Positions 7,430-15,968 are shown, counted from the stretch's first letter. The stretch: DNA of 64,000 nt from Candidatus Omnitrophota bacterium (GCA_016196565.1 JACPXK010000091.1:1-64000), one strand, 5' to 3'. Notes: generated from the sequence alone by a model not told the origin. Translations and numbers: made by a program.

Positions 7430-8257
7430 ATGCCCGGCACAATGAGGGAGTCTTCATGGGTTCGCTGGATTTTAATCGGGCTTGCGATGTTTTTCCTGGC
7501 GATTTTCCTGCTTTTTCCCGTTCTTATTGTGATCACCAATGCTTTCAATAAAGGGCTCGAATTGTATTTTCAAGCCTTAAGCGAACCAGCGGCTTTATCC
7601 GCGATCCGTTTGACGCTTTTAGTCGCGGCCATCACGGTCCCGCTCAATCTTATTTTCGGGCTTGCGGCTTCCTGGGCCATTGCGAAATTTGATTTTTGGG
7701 GTAAAAAAATCCTCATCACTTTGATCGATCTTCCTTTTACGGTTTCTCCCGTCATTTCCGGCTTAATTTATATTCTGGTCTTTGGGGCCCAAGGACTTTT
7801 CGGCCCTTGGCTTCAAGCCCATGACATTAAAATTATTTTTGCGGTGCCGGGCATTGTGCTTGCCACCCTTTTTGTGACTTTCCCTTTTGTCGCGCGCGAA
7901 CTCATTCCTTTAATGCAAGCCCAGGGCAATGAAGAAGAAAGTGTGGCCGTGATTCTTGGCGCAAACGGCTGGCAGACCTTTTGGCGTGTGACACTGCCCA
8001 ATATCAAATGGGGGCTCCTTTACGGTGTGATTTTATGCAACGCGCGCGCCATGGGAGAATTCGGCGCGGTATCGGTGGTTTCCGGACATATACGCGGGCT
8101 TACGAATACCATTCCGCTTCATGTGGAAATTCTTTACAACGAATATAATTTCACGGCGGCATTCGCAGTGGCTTCTCTCTTGATGCTGCTCGCCTTTGTG
8201 ACGCTTATCGTCAAACATTGGATTGAATGGAGTGTGGCGCGTGAGCATTCAGATTAA
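7430..8257 (+). CDS. cysW: Sulfate ABC transporter permease CysW
   Basis: This second permease of the importer has 275 residues and six predicted helices. The EAA-type loop is seen as [38 protein letters not shown] is a conserved CysW segment. The gene begins 3 nt after cysT and overlaps cysA by 17 nt. ATG 7430 is used; ATG 7442 is an alternative start four residues later, and neither has a strong Shine-Dalgarno sequence. Confidence 0.94.
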   Translation: MPGTMRESSWVRWILIGLAMFFLAIFLLFPVLIVITNAFNKGLELYFQALSEPAALSAIRLTLLVAAITVPLNLIFGLAASWAIAKFDFWGKKILITLIDLPFTVSPVISGLIYILVFGAQGLFGPWLQAHDIKIIFAVPGIVLATLFVTFPFVARELIPLMQAQGNEEESVAVILGANGWQTFWRVTLPNIKWGLLYGVILCNARAMGEFGAVSVVSGHIRGLTNTIPLHVEILYNEYNFTAAFAVASLLMLLAFVTLIVKHWIEWSVAREHSD

Positions 8258-9302
8258 ACAAATCGTCAAAAAATTCGAGAATTTTGCGGCGCTTGATCAT
8301 TTGGATTTCGAAATCCGTTCCGGAGAACTTGTGGCCCTGCTGGGTCCTTCCGGTTCCGGAAAGACAACACTGCTTAGAATTATTGCCGGGCTCGAAATTC
8401 CCACCAGCGGCGAAGTCATTTTCGATGGGGAAGAAGCCGCGAAGGATTCGGAAAAAAGCCATGTCGGTTTTGTTTTCCAACACTATGCCCTTTTTCGCCA
8501 CATGACGGTTTTCGATAATGTCGCTTTCGGGCTGACGGTCCGCCCGCGCAAAACACGGCCTTCAAAAAAGGCCCTTGAAGAAAAAGTTCATGAGCTTTTA
8601 AAATTAGTCCGGCTAGAAGGACTTGCCAAACGTTTTCCTTCGCAGCTTTCCGGCGGCCAGCGCCAACGCGTAGCCTTGGCGCGTGCCCTTGCCATCGAGC
8701 CGCGCATGTTACTTTTGGATGAACCTTTCGGATCTTTGGACGCGCGCGTGCGTAAAGAACTGCGCCAGTGGCTTCGTGAGCTTCACGATAAACTTCATAT
8801 GACCAGTGTGTTTGTCACTCACGATCAGGAAGAAGCGCTGGAAGTAGCGGACCGCGTGGTGGTGATGAATCATGGAAAAATCGAACAAATCGGAACGCCG
8901 GACGAAGTCTATCATCATCCGGCCAATCCTTTTGTGTATCACTTCCTGGGCAATGTGAATCTCTTTCACTGCCGGTTTGAAAACGGAAAAGTTTATCTGG
9001 CGGATACGCCGGTAGCTGTGCAAGAGAATTTAAAACCGGGTGCCCAAAATGCCACGGTTTATATCCGCCCGCATTTATTTGATGTCGAAAGAACTCCGGG
9101 CCCGCAATCTTTTAAGGCCATGGTCAAATACGTGAATGCCGCCGGCCCCGTGGCCAAGATGGAAGTCGTCACGCCTTCCGGCGATACCATTCATATCGAA
9201 CTTTCGCAGGAAAAATACCGCCGCTTTCATTTCAAGAAGGACGAAGAGGTTTTTGTGACTCCGAAGGAAATGAAGCTTTTTGATTCGGATTATTCGATTT
9301 AA
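8241..9302 (+). CDS. cysA: Sulfate/thiosulfate import ATPase CysA
   Basis: The protein shows Walker [11 protein letters not shown]-loop region VFQHYALF, signature LSGGQRQR, Walker B LLLDEPF and the H-loop VTHDQEEA. The C-terminal third is the TOBE-type regulatory extension found in CysA. It powers sulfate entry through CysT and CysW. GTG 8241 is chosen because it yields the family's usual N-terminus (MSIQIKQI) and has GGAG nearby; a further in-frame codon at 8223 would add six residues. The product has 353 residues. No terminator was seen before the next gene, which is convergent. Confidence 0.96.
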   Translation: MSIQIKQIVKKFENFAALDHLDFEIRSGELVALLGPSGSGKTTLLRIIAGLEIPTSGEVIFDGEEAAKDSEKSHVGFVFQHYALFRHMTVFDNVAFGLTVRPRKTRPSKKALEEKVHELLKLVRLEGLAKRFPSQLSGGQRQRVALARALAIEPRMLLLDEPFGSLDARVRKELRQWLRELHDKLHMTSVFVTHDQEEALEVADRVVVMNHGKIEQIGTPDEVYHHPANPFVYHFLGNVNLFHCRFENGKVYLADTPVAVQENLKPGAQNATVYIRPHLFDVERTPGPQSFKAMVKYVNAAGPVAKMEVVTPSGDTIHIELSQEKYRRFHFKKDEEVFVTPKEMKLFDSDYSI

Positions 9303-9313
9303 ACATCCGGATT

Positions 9314-9544
9314 TTACTTCTGACCTTTGAGATTTCTTACGAATTTCTTGTCTTTTTTTGACAGCGATTTGACGGTTTTGTCAAAGCGATTGCCGAGAAT
9401 GGCCGGCAGGGTGACAACGCGCCTTACCGGTTTTCCGGTTTTGGGATGTTTTTTTAGCGGGGGATCGGAAAACTTCTGAATGATTTCAAACCGCTTTCCG
9501 GATTTTCCTCCCGGCAAAATAATTTCATAAACATAAAGGGGCAT
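9314..9544 (-). CDS. FmdB-like small protein lacking the zinc-ribbon cysteines
   Basis: The start MPLYVYE, the segment FEIIQKFSDPPLKKHP and GKPVRRVVTLPAI match the FmdB-type putative regulatory family (usually MPIYEY..C..C...FE..Q..SDPPL..CP.CG..V). All four zinc-binding cysteines are absent; the two pairs are replaced by other residues. The 76-residue protein thus keeps the scaffold but cannot bind zinc the usual way. The start at 9544 follows GAGGG. A palindromic repeat (9556-9575) occupies the leader between this gene and its upstream neighbour. Confidence 0.75.
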   Translation of the reverse strand: MPLYVYEIILPGGKSGKRFEIIQKFSDPPLKKHPKTGKPVRRVVTLPAILGNRFDKTVKSLSKKDKKFVRNLKGQK

Positions 9545-9555
9545 GGTGACCCTCG

Positions 9556-9575
9556 AAAGGGGCCAGGCCCCTTTT
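9556..9575. repeat. Palindromic repeat AAAGGGGCC-A-GGCCCC-TTTT
   Basis: This single 20-nt copy lies between two genes on the minus strand (9314-9544 and 9580-9900), in the leader of the FmdB-like gene, where it could act as a weak terminator or processing hairpin. Confidence 0.85.
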
Positions 9576-9579
9576 ATTA

Positions 9580-9900
9580 TTAAGCCGCAATATCGCTTTG
9601 TTCTTGCTGGCGCGAATGTTTGGCGCGCAGTGACTGCCACTGCCTGGCCGTGCTGTGATAGGCGCGTTTCAAACGGTTCAGATTATCCAAAAGATCCGAC
9701 ATTTCGAAATTGCCTTCAATGGCGTTCATGTGTTCGACCAGATAAAACAGAATATCCGCTTCCTCGGATTTGACTTGGACGATGATTTGTAAATTTCTTG
9801 CATCCTCATAAGGGTGGCGGGAAATATCACAGCGAAGATCGGTAAAAGCGCTGCGGAGCTGGCTTGTTTTTTTTCTGAGAAGCATGCGGCTTATGTCCAT
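9580..9900 (-). CDS. Hypothetical helical protein (106 aa)
   Basis: No family was recognised. The sequence is mostly helix-forming and hydrophilic, without signal peptide or membrane segment, and with one cysteine. ATG 9900 is chosen over ATG 9906 because GAGGAGG ends six bases before it and would abut the earlier codon. The Gln-rich end (KHSRQQEQSDIAA) is probably disordered. It precedes the FmdB-like gene on the same strand. Confidence 0.6.
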   Translation of the reverse strand: MDISRMLLRKKTSQLRSAFTDLRCDISRHPYEDARNLQIIVQVKSEEADILFYLVEHMNAIEGNFEMSDLLDNLNRLKRAYHSTARQWQSLRAKHSRQQEQSDIAA

Positions 9901-10010
9901 ATTCATCCTCCTCTTTGGCGTTGGCAGGCGGTCTGTTTAATATTAGAATATCGGCCGAATGAGGACAAATTGAAGAGTTTAATAAAATATTTTCTAAGAT
10001 TTTTTTAAAA

Positions 10011-10044
10011 AAAGAGCCTGGTACCGAGGGGCCTGGCCCCTTTT
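10011..10044. repeat. Composite palindromic repeat, terminator-like
   Basis: AAAGAGCCTGGTACC is joined to GAGGGGCCTGGCCCCTTTT. It lies 8 bases beyond the stop of the TIGR04073 gene at 10052-10771 and, read on the minus strand, ends in a run of T, so it can act as that gene's terminator. A nearly identical copy in opposite orientation lies inside the same gene's start (10719-10754). Confidence 0.85.
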
Positions 10045-10051
10045 GCTTTTT

Positions 10052-10771
10052 TTACGTGGGGCTAGGGCTTGGAGTGGGGCTCGGAGTCGGAGTTGGAGCC
10101 GGAGACGGCGTAGTTTCCAGCATGCTTTCAGGAAGCCGCGCGGCGAGACCGGAATCTGCTTCTGACGAAGCGGTTTCTTGCTCGGCCGGTCCGGGTGTGG
10201 CGGGTTCTTCGGCGGAGGGTTGCGTTGCTTCTTCTATTCCGGTATCTACCGTAGTTGGAACGGGAATGCTTTCAGCCGGGGGAATTTCAGATTGAGGCGC
10301 CGGAACTTCTTCTGTCACAGACTCGGATGTAGTGGGCGAAGCCGCCGGTTCGGGAGCCGCAAGTTTTTCCATGGCCTTTTCTATTGCTTCTTCTTTGGGA
10401 TGTTCCATGGAACGATCTCTGGCACGCTCCGGAATATGAACGCCTTTTCCTAAATCCGGAACGTCCAGGGGAATAGGAAAAGTGACGAGATGCACCAAGC
10501 CGTTGCCGGTGTAAATGAGAGCCCCTGCCATGCCGACACAAAAACCTTCCCAATCGGTTTTATATTTCGGCTGAGTGGATTCGATAAACATTTGTGTCCA
10601 GCCGAGGAAAGTATTTTTAAGCCCGAATCCCAATTTCCCGAACACTTTGGGAAAATAGCCCTGATTTTCCGCCCAAGGGGAAGCAAAGACGGAAGAGGAA
10701 AAAATAAAAAGCAACAGTAAAAGGGGCCAAGCCCCTCGGTGCCAGGCTTCTTTTGTTATTTTTGTTTTCAT
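10052..10771 (-). CDS. TIGR04073-type exported protein with repeat-encoded signal peptide and Pro-rich tail
   Basis: The 239-residue product has three parts. A signal peptide (to about residue 31, SVFA) contains KEAWHRGAWPLL, encoded by a palindromic repeat. A TIGR04073-like core follows (about residues 32-120, with KLGFGLKNTFLGWTQMF and the FPIPLDVP segment). The last half is rich in Pro, Thr, Ser, Glu and Ala and ends in PTPSP-type repeats, probably a periplasmic spacer. TIGR04073 proteins are of unknown function and were named for co-occurrence with exosortase systems. The start codon overlaps the stop of the upstream family member by one base (TGATG), so the two are likely translated together. 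Confidence 0.8.
   Translation of the reverse strand: MKTKITKEAWHRGAWPLLLLLFIFSSSVFASPWAENQGYFPKVFGKLGFGLKNTFLGWTQMFIESTQPKYKTDWEGFCVGMAGALIYTGNGLVHLVTFPIPLDVPDLGKGVHIPERARDRSMEHPKEEAIEKAMEKLAAPEPAASPTTSESVTEEVPAPQSEIPPAESIPVPTTVDTGIEEATQPSAEEPATPGPAEQETASSEADSGLAARLPESMLETTPSPAPTPTPSPTPSPSPT
10719..10754. repeat. Composite palindromic repeat inside a signal-peptide coding region
   Basis: On the minus strand it reads AAAAGAAGCCTGGCACC then GAGGGGCTTGGCCCCTTTT. It begins about six codons into the gene at 10052-10771 and encodes KEAWHRGAWPLL, forming the border of the n-region and hydrophobic region. It differs from the copy at 10011-10044 by only a few bases. Confidence 0.88.
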
Positions 10772-11112
10772 CAGCTTGACTCGAAGTTGACGCCGCCGTC
10801 CGGAAGGGGAATATCGACGGGAATAAAAAAAGTCCCCATATGAAGAAGGCCGCCTACCATATCCGTGATGACATGCACGGTGCCCAGTGGAATGCCTTTG
10901 ACGATTCCGGAGCGCGCCGGTTCAAAAAGAAACTCAGTCCATCCGGTGATGAGATTCATGGTTCCGAAGCCGAGTTTATAGATGGTTTTGTCCGTATAAG
11001 TTTTTTCCTTGGTCCAGGGGCTGACCGGAAAATCCCATGCCGCAAACGCCGGGACGGAAATTAAAAGGGAAAAAAGGGCCAGAAAGAGGATTTTTCGAAG
11101 CGGCATGGGCAA
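10771..11112 (-). CDS. TIGR04073-type exported protein
   Basis: The 113-residue protein has a signal peptide ending at SVPAFA (about residue 24) and the TIGR04073 core: KLGFGTMNLITGWTEF, then GIPLGTVHVITDMVGGLLHMGTFFIPVDIP. Function is unknown in the family. It is the first of two tandem family members. TTG 11112 has AAGG seven bases upstream and was kept as start; ATG 11106, two codons later, is an alternative with a longer spacer. The divergent SGNH gene lies 71 bases away. Confidence 0.82.
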   Translation of the reverse strand: MPMPLRKILFLALFSLLISVPAFAAWDFPVSPWTKEKTYTDKTIYKLGFGTMNLITGWTEFLFEPARSGIVKGIPLGTVHVITDMVGGLLHMGTFFIPVDIPLPDGGVNFESS

Positions 11113-11183
11113 AATGTTACCTTCTCGCCTTTCTTAAGTCAATGTTAATGAATTGCCAAAGGTGACGTTAAAGAAGGGGAATC

Positions 11184-12365
11184 ATGAAAAAAATTTTCTT
11201 CTGGGTGTTGCTGGGGATTCTTCTGTTTCTTTTTACGGAAGGAATATCTTCGCTGGGCCTTTTTCTCCTCAAGAAATTAAAATCTGTCGACTATTTGCCT
11301 CAAACCTTTTCCCTTTCGGATAAGGACAAAGATACCGTCCGGCGTATTTTGAACGAAAACAAAACCTACTTTATTTACGATTCAAAACTTGGATGGACTT
11401 TAAGGCCGGGGGTCAGACAAGGCCTTCATCAGGTGAGTGAACAAGGCCTTCGATCGGATCATTCTTATTCCCTCAAACCGGCCCCGGGAATGATTCGCAT
11501 CTCGGCTTTCGGAGATTCCTACACGCACGGCGATGATGTTTCCTTTGAAAATACCTGGGAGCAAAAACTTCAGGCCATGAACTCGCAATTTGAAGTTTTG
11601 AATTTTGGAGTAGGCGGATACGGCTTAGATCAAGCCTTTTGGCGTTATAGAAAAGAGGGGGATCGTTTTCACGCTAAAATCGTTCTGATCGGTTTTATGT
11701 CGGAAAATATTTTCCGGGCGGTGAATAATTTCCGTTCTTTTTATTTTCCGGAAGCCGGCTTCGCGTTTTCCAAACCACGGTTCAAATTAGAAGGAGAAAA
11801 TTTGATTTTGATTAAAAATCCAATGGAGAAATTAAGCGACTACGAAAGTCTTTTAACCCGTGAACGGGAAGTTCTCGGCCGTATGGGGCAGGGAGACTTT
11901 TATTTTAATCAGCGTTACCGCAGCGGCCCTTTCGATTTTCTGGCGTCGGTGAGGTTTCTGAAGATTTTGCGGCAAAGTCTCCGCTCTTTGATTCGTCATG
12001 ACGCTATTTTGACGGACGAAGTTTATAATCCCGATTCCGAGGCATTTAAAATCACCGTTAAAATTTTTGACCGTTTTTATGAAAAGGTGCTTAGCCAAAA
12101 TGCCATTCCTTTAATCCTTCTTTTTCCCAATGAAGGGGACATTCAAATCAAGCAAGGAACGAATCGAAAGATTTATGGGGAACTCATCCGCCATTTCGAA
12201 GCCAGGCAATACCGTTACGTGGACTTTATGGATGTTTTTGAAGAGGCGCTTCAAAATCATAAACTGGAGGAGTTTTTTGGCCCCACCCATCATTACACCC
12301 CTCTGGGCAATGAAATTGTTGCCGGGGCTCTTAAGCCCAGGATTGACGAGCTATTGGAGGATTAA
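11184..12365 (+). CDS. SGNH/GDSL-type hydrolase, membrane-anchored
   Basis: One N-terminal hydrophobic segment (residues 4-30) acts as anchor or uncleaved signal. SGNH blocks follow: block I FGDSYTHGDDV with the nucleophile Ser, block II GVGGYGLDQ, and block V near the end, GPTHHYTPLGNEI, with the catalytic His. The length is 393 residues. Such enzymes hydrolyse esters; in this size class many act on acylated polysaccharides or cell-wall sugars, but the substrate here is unknown. The ATG follows AAGAAGGGG. It is divergent from the TIGR04073 pair. Confidence 0.85.
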   Translation: MKKIFFWVLLGILLFLFTEGISSLGLFLLKKLKSVDYLPQTFSLSDKDKDTVRRILNENKTYFIYDSKLGWTLRPGVRQGLHQVSEQGLRSDHSYSLKPAPGMIRISAFGDSYTHGDDVSFENTWEQKLQAMNSQFEVLNFGVGGYGLDQAFWRYRKEGDRFHAKIVLIGFMSENIFRAVNNFRSFYFPEAGFAFSKPRFKLEGENLILIKNPMEKLSDYESLLTREREVLGRMGQGDFYFNQRYRSGPFDFLASVRFLKILRQSLRSLIRHDAILTDEVYNPDSEAFKITVKIFDRFYEKVLSQNAIPLILLFPNEGDIQIKQGTNRKIYGELIRHFEARQYRYVDFMDVFEEALQNHKLEEFFGPTHHYTPLGNEIVAGALKPRIDELLED

Positions 12366-12465
12366 GCCCGGAAAAAGTTATTGCATTTCCCGCCTTTATG
12401 CCCAGAATAGTACCCATTTTCGCAACCCCTTAAATATCTTCCTATTTTGAACCTGGAGGTGTTTC

Positions 12466-13062
12466 GTGCGGCCTAAGTTTTTCTTCCCCCTGATTCTTTC
12501 CCTGGCTTTTTTATTGGGCGCTTCCGCTGTTTGGGCGGCCACTTACGAAGTGGATCCCGATCACACCACGGTGACTTTCAAGATTCGTCATTTATTTTCC
12601 AATGTGCGCGGAAACTTCAATCAATTCGAAGGGAAAATAGATTATGATCCCGAGAAGCCGGAAACCTGGAAAACCACGGCCACCATTCAAGCCGCAAGTA
12701 TAGACACCAACGTAGAACCTCGAGACAAGCATTTGCGCGGGCCTGATTTTTTCGACGTGGAAAAATTTCCCACCCTGACTTTTGAAAGCACTCAAGTGAC
12801 GAATTTTTTGGATGGGAAGGCAAAGCTTCACGGGAATCTGACAATCCACGGTGTGACCAAGGAAGTGATTTTTGAATTGGATATTCACGGCGTGGGGAAG
12901 GATCCCTGGGGAAATGTACGCGCCGGATTTACGGCCACGACGACAATTAATCGCAAAGATTTTGGACTTAACTGGAATAAAGCCGTTGAAACAGGACAAT
13001 TACTGGTCGGAGAGGAGGTAGAAATTATTCTGGAAGTTGAAGGTATGGAATCAGCTGCTTAA
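12466..13062 (+). CDS. yceI: YceI-family periplasmic lipid-binding protein
   Basis: A signal peptide (cleavage after AVWA, about residue 24) precedes a full-length YceI barrel of about 170 residues. Typical motifs are YEVDPDHTTVTFKIRHLFS, the DKHLRGPDFFD segment, FPTLTFES and LTIHGVTKEVIFEL. YceI proteins bind isoprenoid-type lipids in the periplasm. The start is GTG 12466, preceded by CTGGAGG. It lies 35 bases upstream of the bufferin-like precursor gene and may share its transcript, but its part in that pathway is not established. Confidence 0.93.
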   Translation: MRPKFFFPLILSLAFLLGASAVWAATYEVDPDHTTVTFKIRHLFSNVRGNFNQFEGKIDYDPEKPETWKTTATIQAASIDTNVEPRDKHLRGPDFFDVEKFPTLTFESTQVTNFLDGKAKLHGNLTIHGVTKEVIFELDIHGVGKDPWGNVRAGFTATTTINRKDFGLNWNKAVETGQLLVGEEVEIILEVEGMESAA

Positions 13063-13097
13063 CCATTAACCAACTAAAGTAAATGGAGGATATTCAA

Positions 13098-13388
13098 ATG
13101 GAATTGAAGAAAAATAAGAAAGCCGCAATCATTGCCGCGTCTGTGGCGGGTTTACTGGCTGTGACCGGCGTCATGATTAAAAATAACATTGCCCACGCCG
13201 AAGAAGCGGCCGGGGATAAAGTGGCCTGCTACGGTGTCAATGAATGCAAAGGCACCGGAGAATGCGGTGGAAAAGGCCATGGCTGTGCCGGTAAAAATGC
13301 CTGTAAAGGGCAAGGTTCTCTGCAAATGACCCAGGAAGAATGCTTGAAAACCGAAGGCGGACGTTTGACGGAAGAAGCGGAAGCCTAA
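13098..13388 (+). CDS. bufA: Bufferin-like RiPP precursor peptide
   Basis: A signal peptide (hydrophobic residues 9-26, cleavage near AHA at about residue 34) is followed by a Gly/Lys-rich segment with six cysteines in the pattern C-YGVNE-C-KG...C...C-AGKNA-C-KGQG...C. Duplicated CxGxNxCKG motifs before a DUF692 gene mark copper-binding RiPP precursors (bufferins, Hvf peptides), in which cysteines are modified by an MNIO enzyme. ATG 13098 is used because GGAGG ends eight bases upstream; the ATG at 13083 lies before that site. Between it and bufB is a tandem palindromic repeat that could lower readthrough. The buf name is by similarity. Confidence 0.82.
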   Translation: MELKKNKKAAIIAASVAGLLAVTGVMIKNNIAHAEEAAGDKVACYGVNECKGTGECGGKGHGCAGKNACKGQGSLQMTQEECLKTEGGRLTEEAEA

Positions 13389-13407
13389 TTTTTTAAAAAG
13401 TAAATTC

Positions 13408-13452
13408 AAAAGGTACCAGGTACCTTTTTCATTTTCGTGCCTGGTACCTTTT
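13408..13452. repeat. Tandem palindromic repeats between bufA- and bufB-like genes
   Basis: AAAAGGTACCAGGTACCTTTTT (13408-13429 region) is followed by GTGCCTGGTACCTTTT (13437-13452). The first is a full palindrome with a T run and may act as a partial terminator within the operon, allowing more precursor than enzyme. Confidence 0.85.
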
Positions 13453-13473
13453 GCTTTCTAAGGTGAAGAAAAG

Positions 13474-14325
13474 ATGAAACCCATATCGAAAAATTGGCCC
13501 GAGCTTGGCTGCGGCGTCGGATTAAGACCCAAGCATTATGATTTTATCCTTAATCACCGGCCCAAAGTAGATTGGTTCGAGGCTGTTTCGGAGAATTTTA
13601 TGGATTCCGGAGGCCGGCCCATTCGTATTTTAGAAAAAATCAGAGAACATTATCCCGTCGGGCTTCACGGGGTCGCCCTTTCTATTGGATCCATCGATCC
13701 TCTGAATCCCGATTATCTTAAACGCCTAAAAATTTTGGTGGACCGAATCAGTCCCGAAATCGTATCGGATCATCTTTGCTGGAGTTCGGTGCAAGGAGAA
13801 AATCTGCACGATCTTCTTCCGCTTCCTTTTACGGAGGAGTCCGTCAGCCATATTGCCGGACGTGCAAGGCAGGTTCAGGAATTTCTGGGAAGACGAATCC
13901 TGCTTGAAAATGTTTCATCTTACATTACTTTTAAACACTCCGTGATGAGCGAATGGGAATTTTTAACGGCGGTGGCCAAACGTTCCGGCTGCGGCATTTT
14001 GCTGGATTTAAACAATGTGTACGTGAATTCCGTCAATCACGGCTTCGATCCTTTTGAATACATCCGTCAAATTCCGGCAGAGTTTGTGGGCCAATTTCAT
14101 CTGGCCGGCCATACGGACATGGGAAAATTTCTTTTTGACACGCATAGTAAACCGGTGATTCAAATTGTGTGGGACCTTTACCGGGAGGCCTTGAAACTTT
14201 TCGGGCCGGTGGCAACGCTTATCGAATGGGATGAGGATCTTCCCGATTTTCCGCGTCTGGCCGAAGAAGCAGCCCATGCCCGGACCATTTATCAGGAATT
14301 AAATGAAAAACCCCTCGCTTGCTGA
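13474..14325 (+). CDS. bufB: MNIO-family (DUF692) iron oxidase, BufB-like
   Basis: This 283-residue TIM-barrel enzyme of the multinuclear non-haem iron oxidase family shows the metal-ligand motifs expected of DUF692: HGVALSIG, SDHLCW, LLENVSSY, DLNNVYVN, HLAGH and EWDEDLPDF. Relatives modify cysteines of RiPP precursors, for example to thiooxazoles, in the cytoplasm before export. It sits between a Cys-rich precursor gene and a DUF2063 gene, the standard order in bufferin operons. AAGGTGAAGAAAAG precedes the ATG. Its substrate is inferred from context. Confidence 0.93.
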   Translation: MKPISKNWPELGCGVGLRPKHYDFILNHRPKVDWFEAVSENFMDSGGRPIRILEKIREHYPVGLHGVALSIGSIDPLNPDYLKRLKILVDRISPEIVSDHLCWSSVQGENLHDLLPLPFTEESVSHIAGRARQVQEFLGRRILLENVSSYITFKHSVMSEWEFLTAVAKRSGCGILLDLNNVYVNSVNHGFDPFEYIRQIPAEFVGQFHLAGHTDMGKFLFDTHSKPVIQIVWDLYREALKLFGPVATLIEWDEDLPDFPRLAEEAAHARTIYQELNEKPLAC

Positions 14326-15097
14326 AATCCAAACTTGGATGAAATCTAGAATTCATCCTTCCGAAGTGCGGGAGGAGGATAAAGGCGGGGGGAGCTATCT
14401 CAATCCTCAAGCAGGGGATCCCGGAGAGGATCGTTTGGCGGTTTATGCCGGAGGTTTGATCGCCCGCACCGAAGAATCCTTCGAGGAGGTTTATGAAGCG
14501 ATTCGTTTTGTTATCGGCCCGAGCCGTTTTCACGAATTGGTCTGCGCCTACAGCCAAAAATATCCTTCCACTCATTATAATTTGACCTTTATCGGGCGCC
14601 ATCTTTCCGGGTTCCTCAAAGAACCGGCGGCCAAGGATCTTTTGAAAGGCTATCCCTTTCTTTCCGACCTTGCGGTACTTGAATGGCGCGTGGCCATGGC
14701 CTTTCATGCCTTTGACGGCGAAGCTGCGAATCCGCAAGCTTTAAAAAATTTAACCCCGGAAGATTGGGAAAAAATCCGGTTTTCTTTTCAACCCTCCGTG
14801 GCGGTGACGAGTTCCGCCTGGCCGGTGCTGGATATTTGGCAGGCCAGAAAACTTTCCGTCAAAGAAGTCAATATCGAGATGATGAACCGGCCTCAGGCCG
14901 TTCTGATTTACCGCCAAGGAGTGGCGGTCGAATGCGAACGTATTTCACCCGAACAGTTTGCCCTTCTGGAAAAATTAATTTCGGGACAAAGTTTGGCAGA
15001 AGCCTTCGAAAAAACACCGGAAGTTGAAACCCTGCCGATTGGCTCCTGGTTTTCCCAGTGGGCGGCGACGGGGATTTTCCGGCAATTTCAGTTTTAA
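14303..15097 (+). CDS. bufC: DUF2063 partner protein, BufC-like
   Basis: The 264-residue protein has the N-terminal DUF2063 domain (LAEIQTWMK, then RLAVYAGGLIARTEESFEEVYEAI, residues about 45-70), followed by a C-terminal extension resembling the second domain of HvfC-type proteins. In related systems this protein recruits the precursor to the MNIO enzyme. It overlaps bufB by 23 nt, which points to a stable complex. ATG 14303 gives the expected N-terminus. Confidence 0.88.
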   Translation: MKNPSLAEIQTWMKSRIHPSEVREEDKGGGSYLNPQAGDPGEDRLAVYAGGLIARTEESFEEVYEAIRFVIGPSRFHELVCAYSQKYPSTHYNLTFIGRHLSGFLKEPAAKDLLKGYPFLSDLAVLEWRVAMAFHAFDGEAANPQALKNLTPEDWEKIRFSFQPSVAVTSSAWPVLDIWQARKLSVKEVNIEMMNRPQAVLIYRQGVAVECERISPEQFALLEKLISGQSLAEAFEKTPEVETLPIGSWFSQWAATGIFRQFQF

Positions 15098-15110
15098 GAG
15101 AAAGGTTTTC

Positions 15111-15821
15111 TTGCATCCCCGTCAGCTCGCCGCACTTTTCATTATTTTGACAGCGCTTAGTGGAATTCTCCGGGGCTATTTCCGGGGATTCCGGTCTTCC
15201 TTAAAGCCGCTGAACCTCAAACCTTTTTTCCTTTTGCTCTTCATTTTTATTCCTGCGGTTTTTTTCGTCATGTTTTTTGATCAAGCCATTCTTCGCTGGA
15301 TACAGTCGGGCAAAGATTCTTATTTGGCCGGAATCATTCATTTTGGAGACACCATCAGCCGTAATGTCGAATTCTGGATTGTGCTTGGGGCGCTTAATTT
15401 GCTGGCCCTGCTTTCCCGTAAAGAAAATCTTAAGGACTTTGCCTTCGGAATTTTTCTGGGCAGTGCTTTGACCGGGCTTATCGGGCATTTGCTTAAATTT
15501 GTTTTTTTGAGGGCGCGTCCTTACGGCGGTTTCGGGCCGTTTTCTTTTTTTAATATTCAAGGACTGACTGAAGGAGAACATGTTTTTCAAAGCCTTCCTT
15601 CGGGAGATGTCCTTCTGGTGAGCGGGGCGTCGGCCTTTTTGTTTTTCGCCCTTAAAAATCAAGTCTCCAGAGGGCTTGTTTTCCTTTTCCCCCTTACCAC
15701 GGCTGTCTACCGCGTGGCTGAAAATAAGCATTGGCCGTCGGATACTTTGGCCTCGATCGGACTCAGCCTGATCGTGGCTTTCTTTCTCTGGAATCATAAA
15801 AAGACCCGCCTGAGTCTTTAG
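15111..15821 (+). CDS. PAP2-superfamily membrane protein with altered motif 2
   Basis: The 236-residue protein has about six membrane segments and the three PAP2 phosphatase motifs: K-F-V-F-L-R-A-R-P (motif 1), PSGD at about residue 162 (motif 2) and R-V-A-E-N-K-H-W-P-S-D (motif 3). Motif 2 normally reads PSGH; the His that protonates the leaving group is Asp here, so activity is uncertain. Family members dephosphorylate lipid phosphates such as undecaprenyl pyrophosphate or phosphatidyl phosphates. TTG 15111 is used because GAGAAAGG lies five bases upstream; it follows bufC by 13 nt. Confidence 0.82.
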   Translation: MHPRQLAALFIILTALSGILRGYFRGFRSSLKPLNLKPFFLLLFIFIPAVFFVMFFDQAILRWIQSGKDSYLAGIIHFGDTISRNVEFWIVLGALNLLALLSRKENLKDFAFGIFLGSALTGLIGHLLKFVFLRARPYGGFGPFSFFNIQGLTEGEHVFQSLPSGDVLLVSGASAFLFFALKNQVSRGLVFLFPLTTAVYRVAENKHWPSDTLASIGLSLIVAFFLWNHKKTRLSL

Positions 15822-15968
15822 CACTTTCTAGCACGCGTGATCATCAGGCCCCAAAAACCATAGAGTTTTTCATGAGGTTTTGTATTGCGGAAAAGGCCGT
15901 GTTAATCTTTTCCAATCTTTTGTCGATAGCATTTCCGTCTTCGATTTAAAATTCGGATTACAAGGGGA

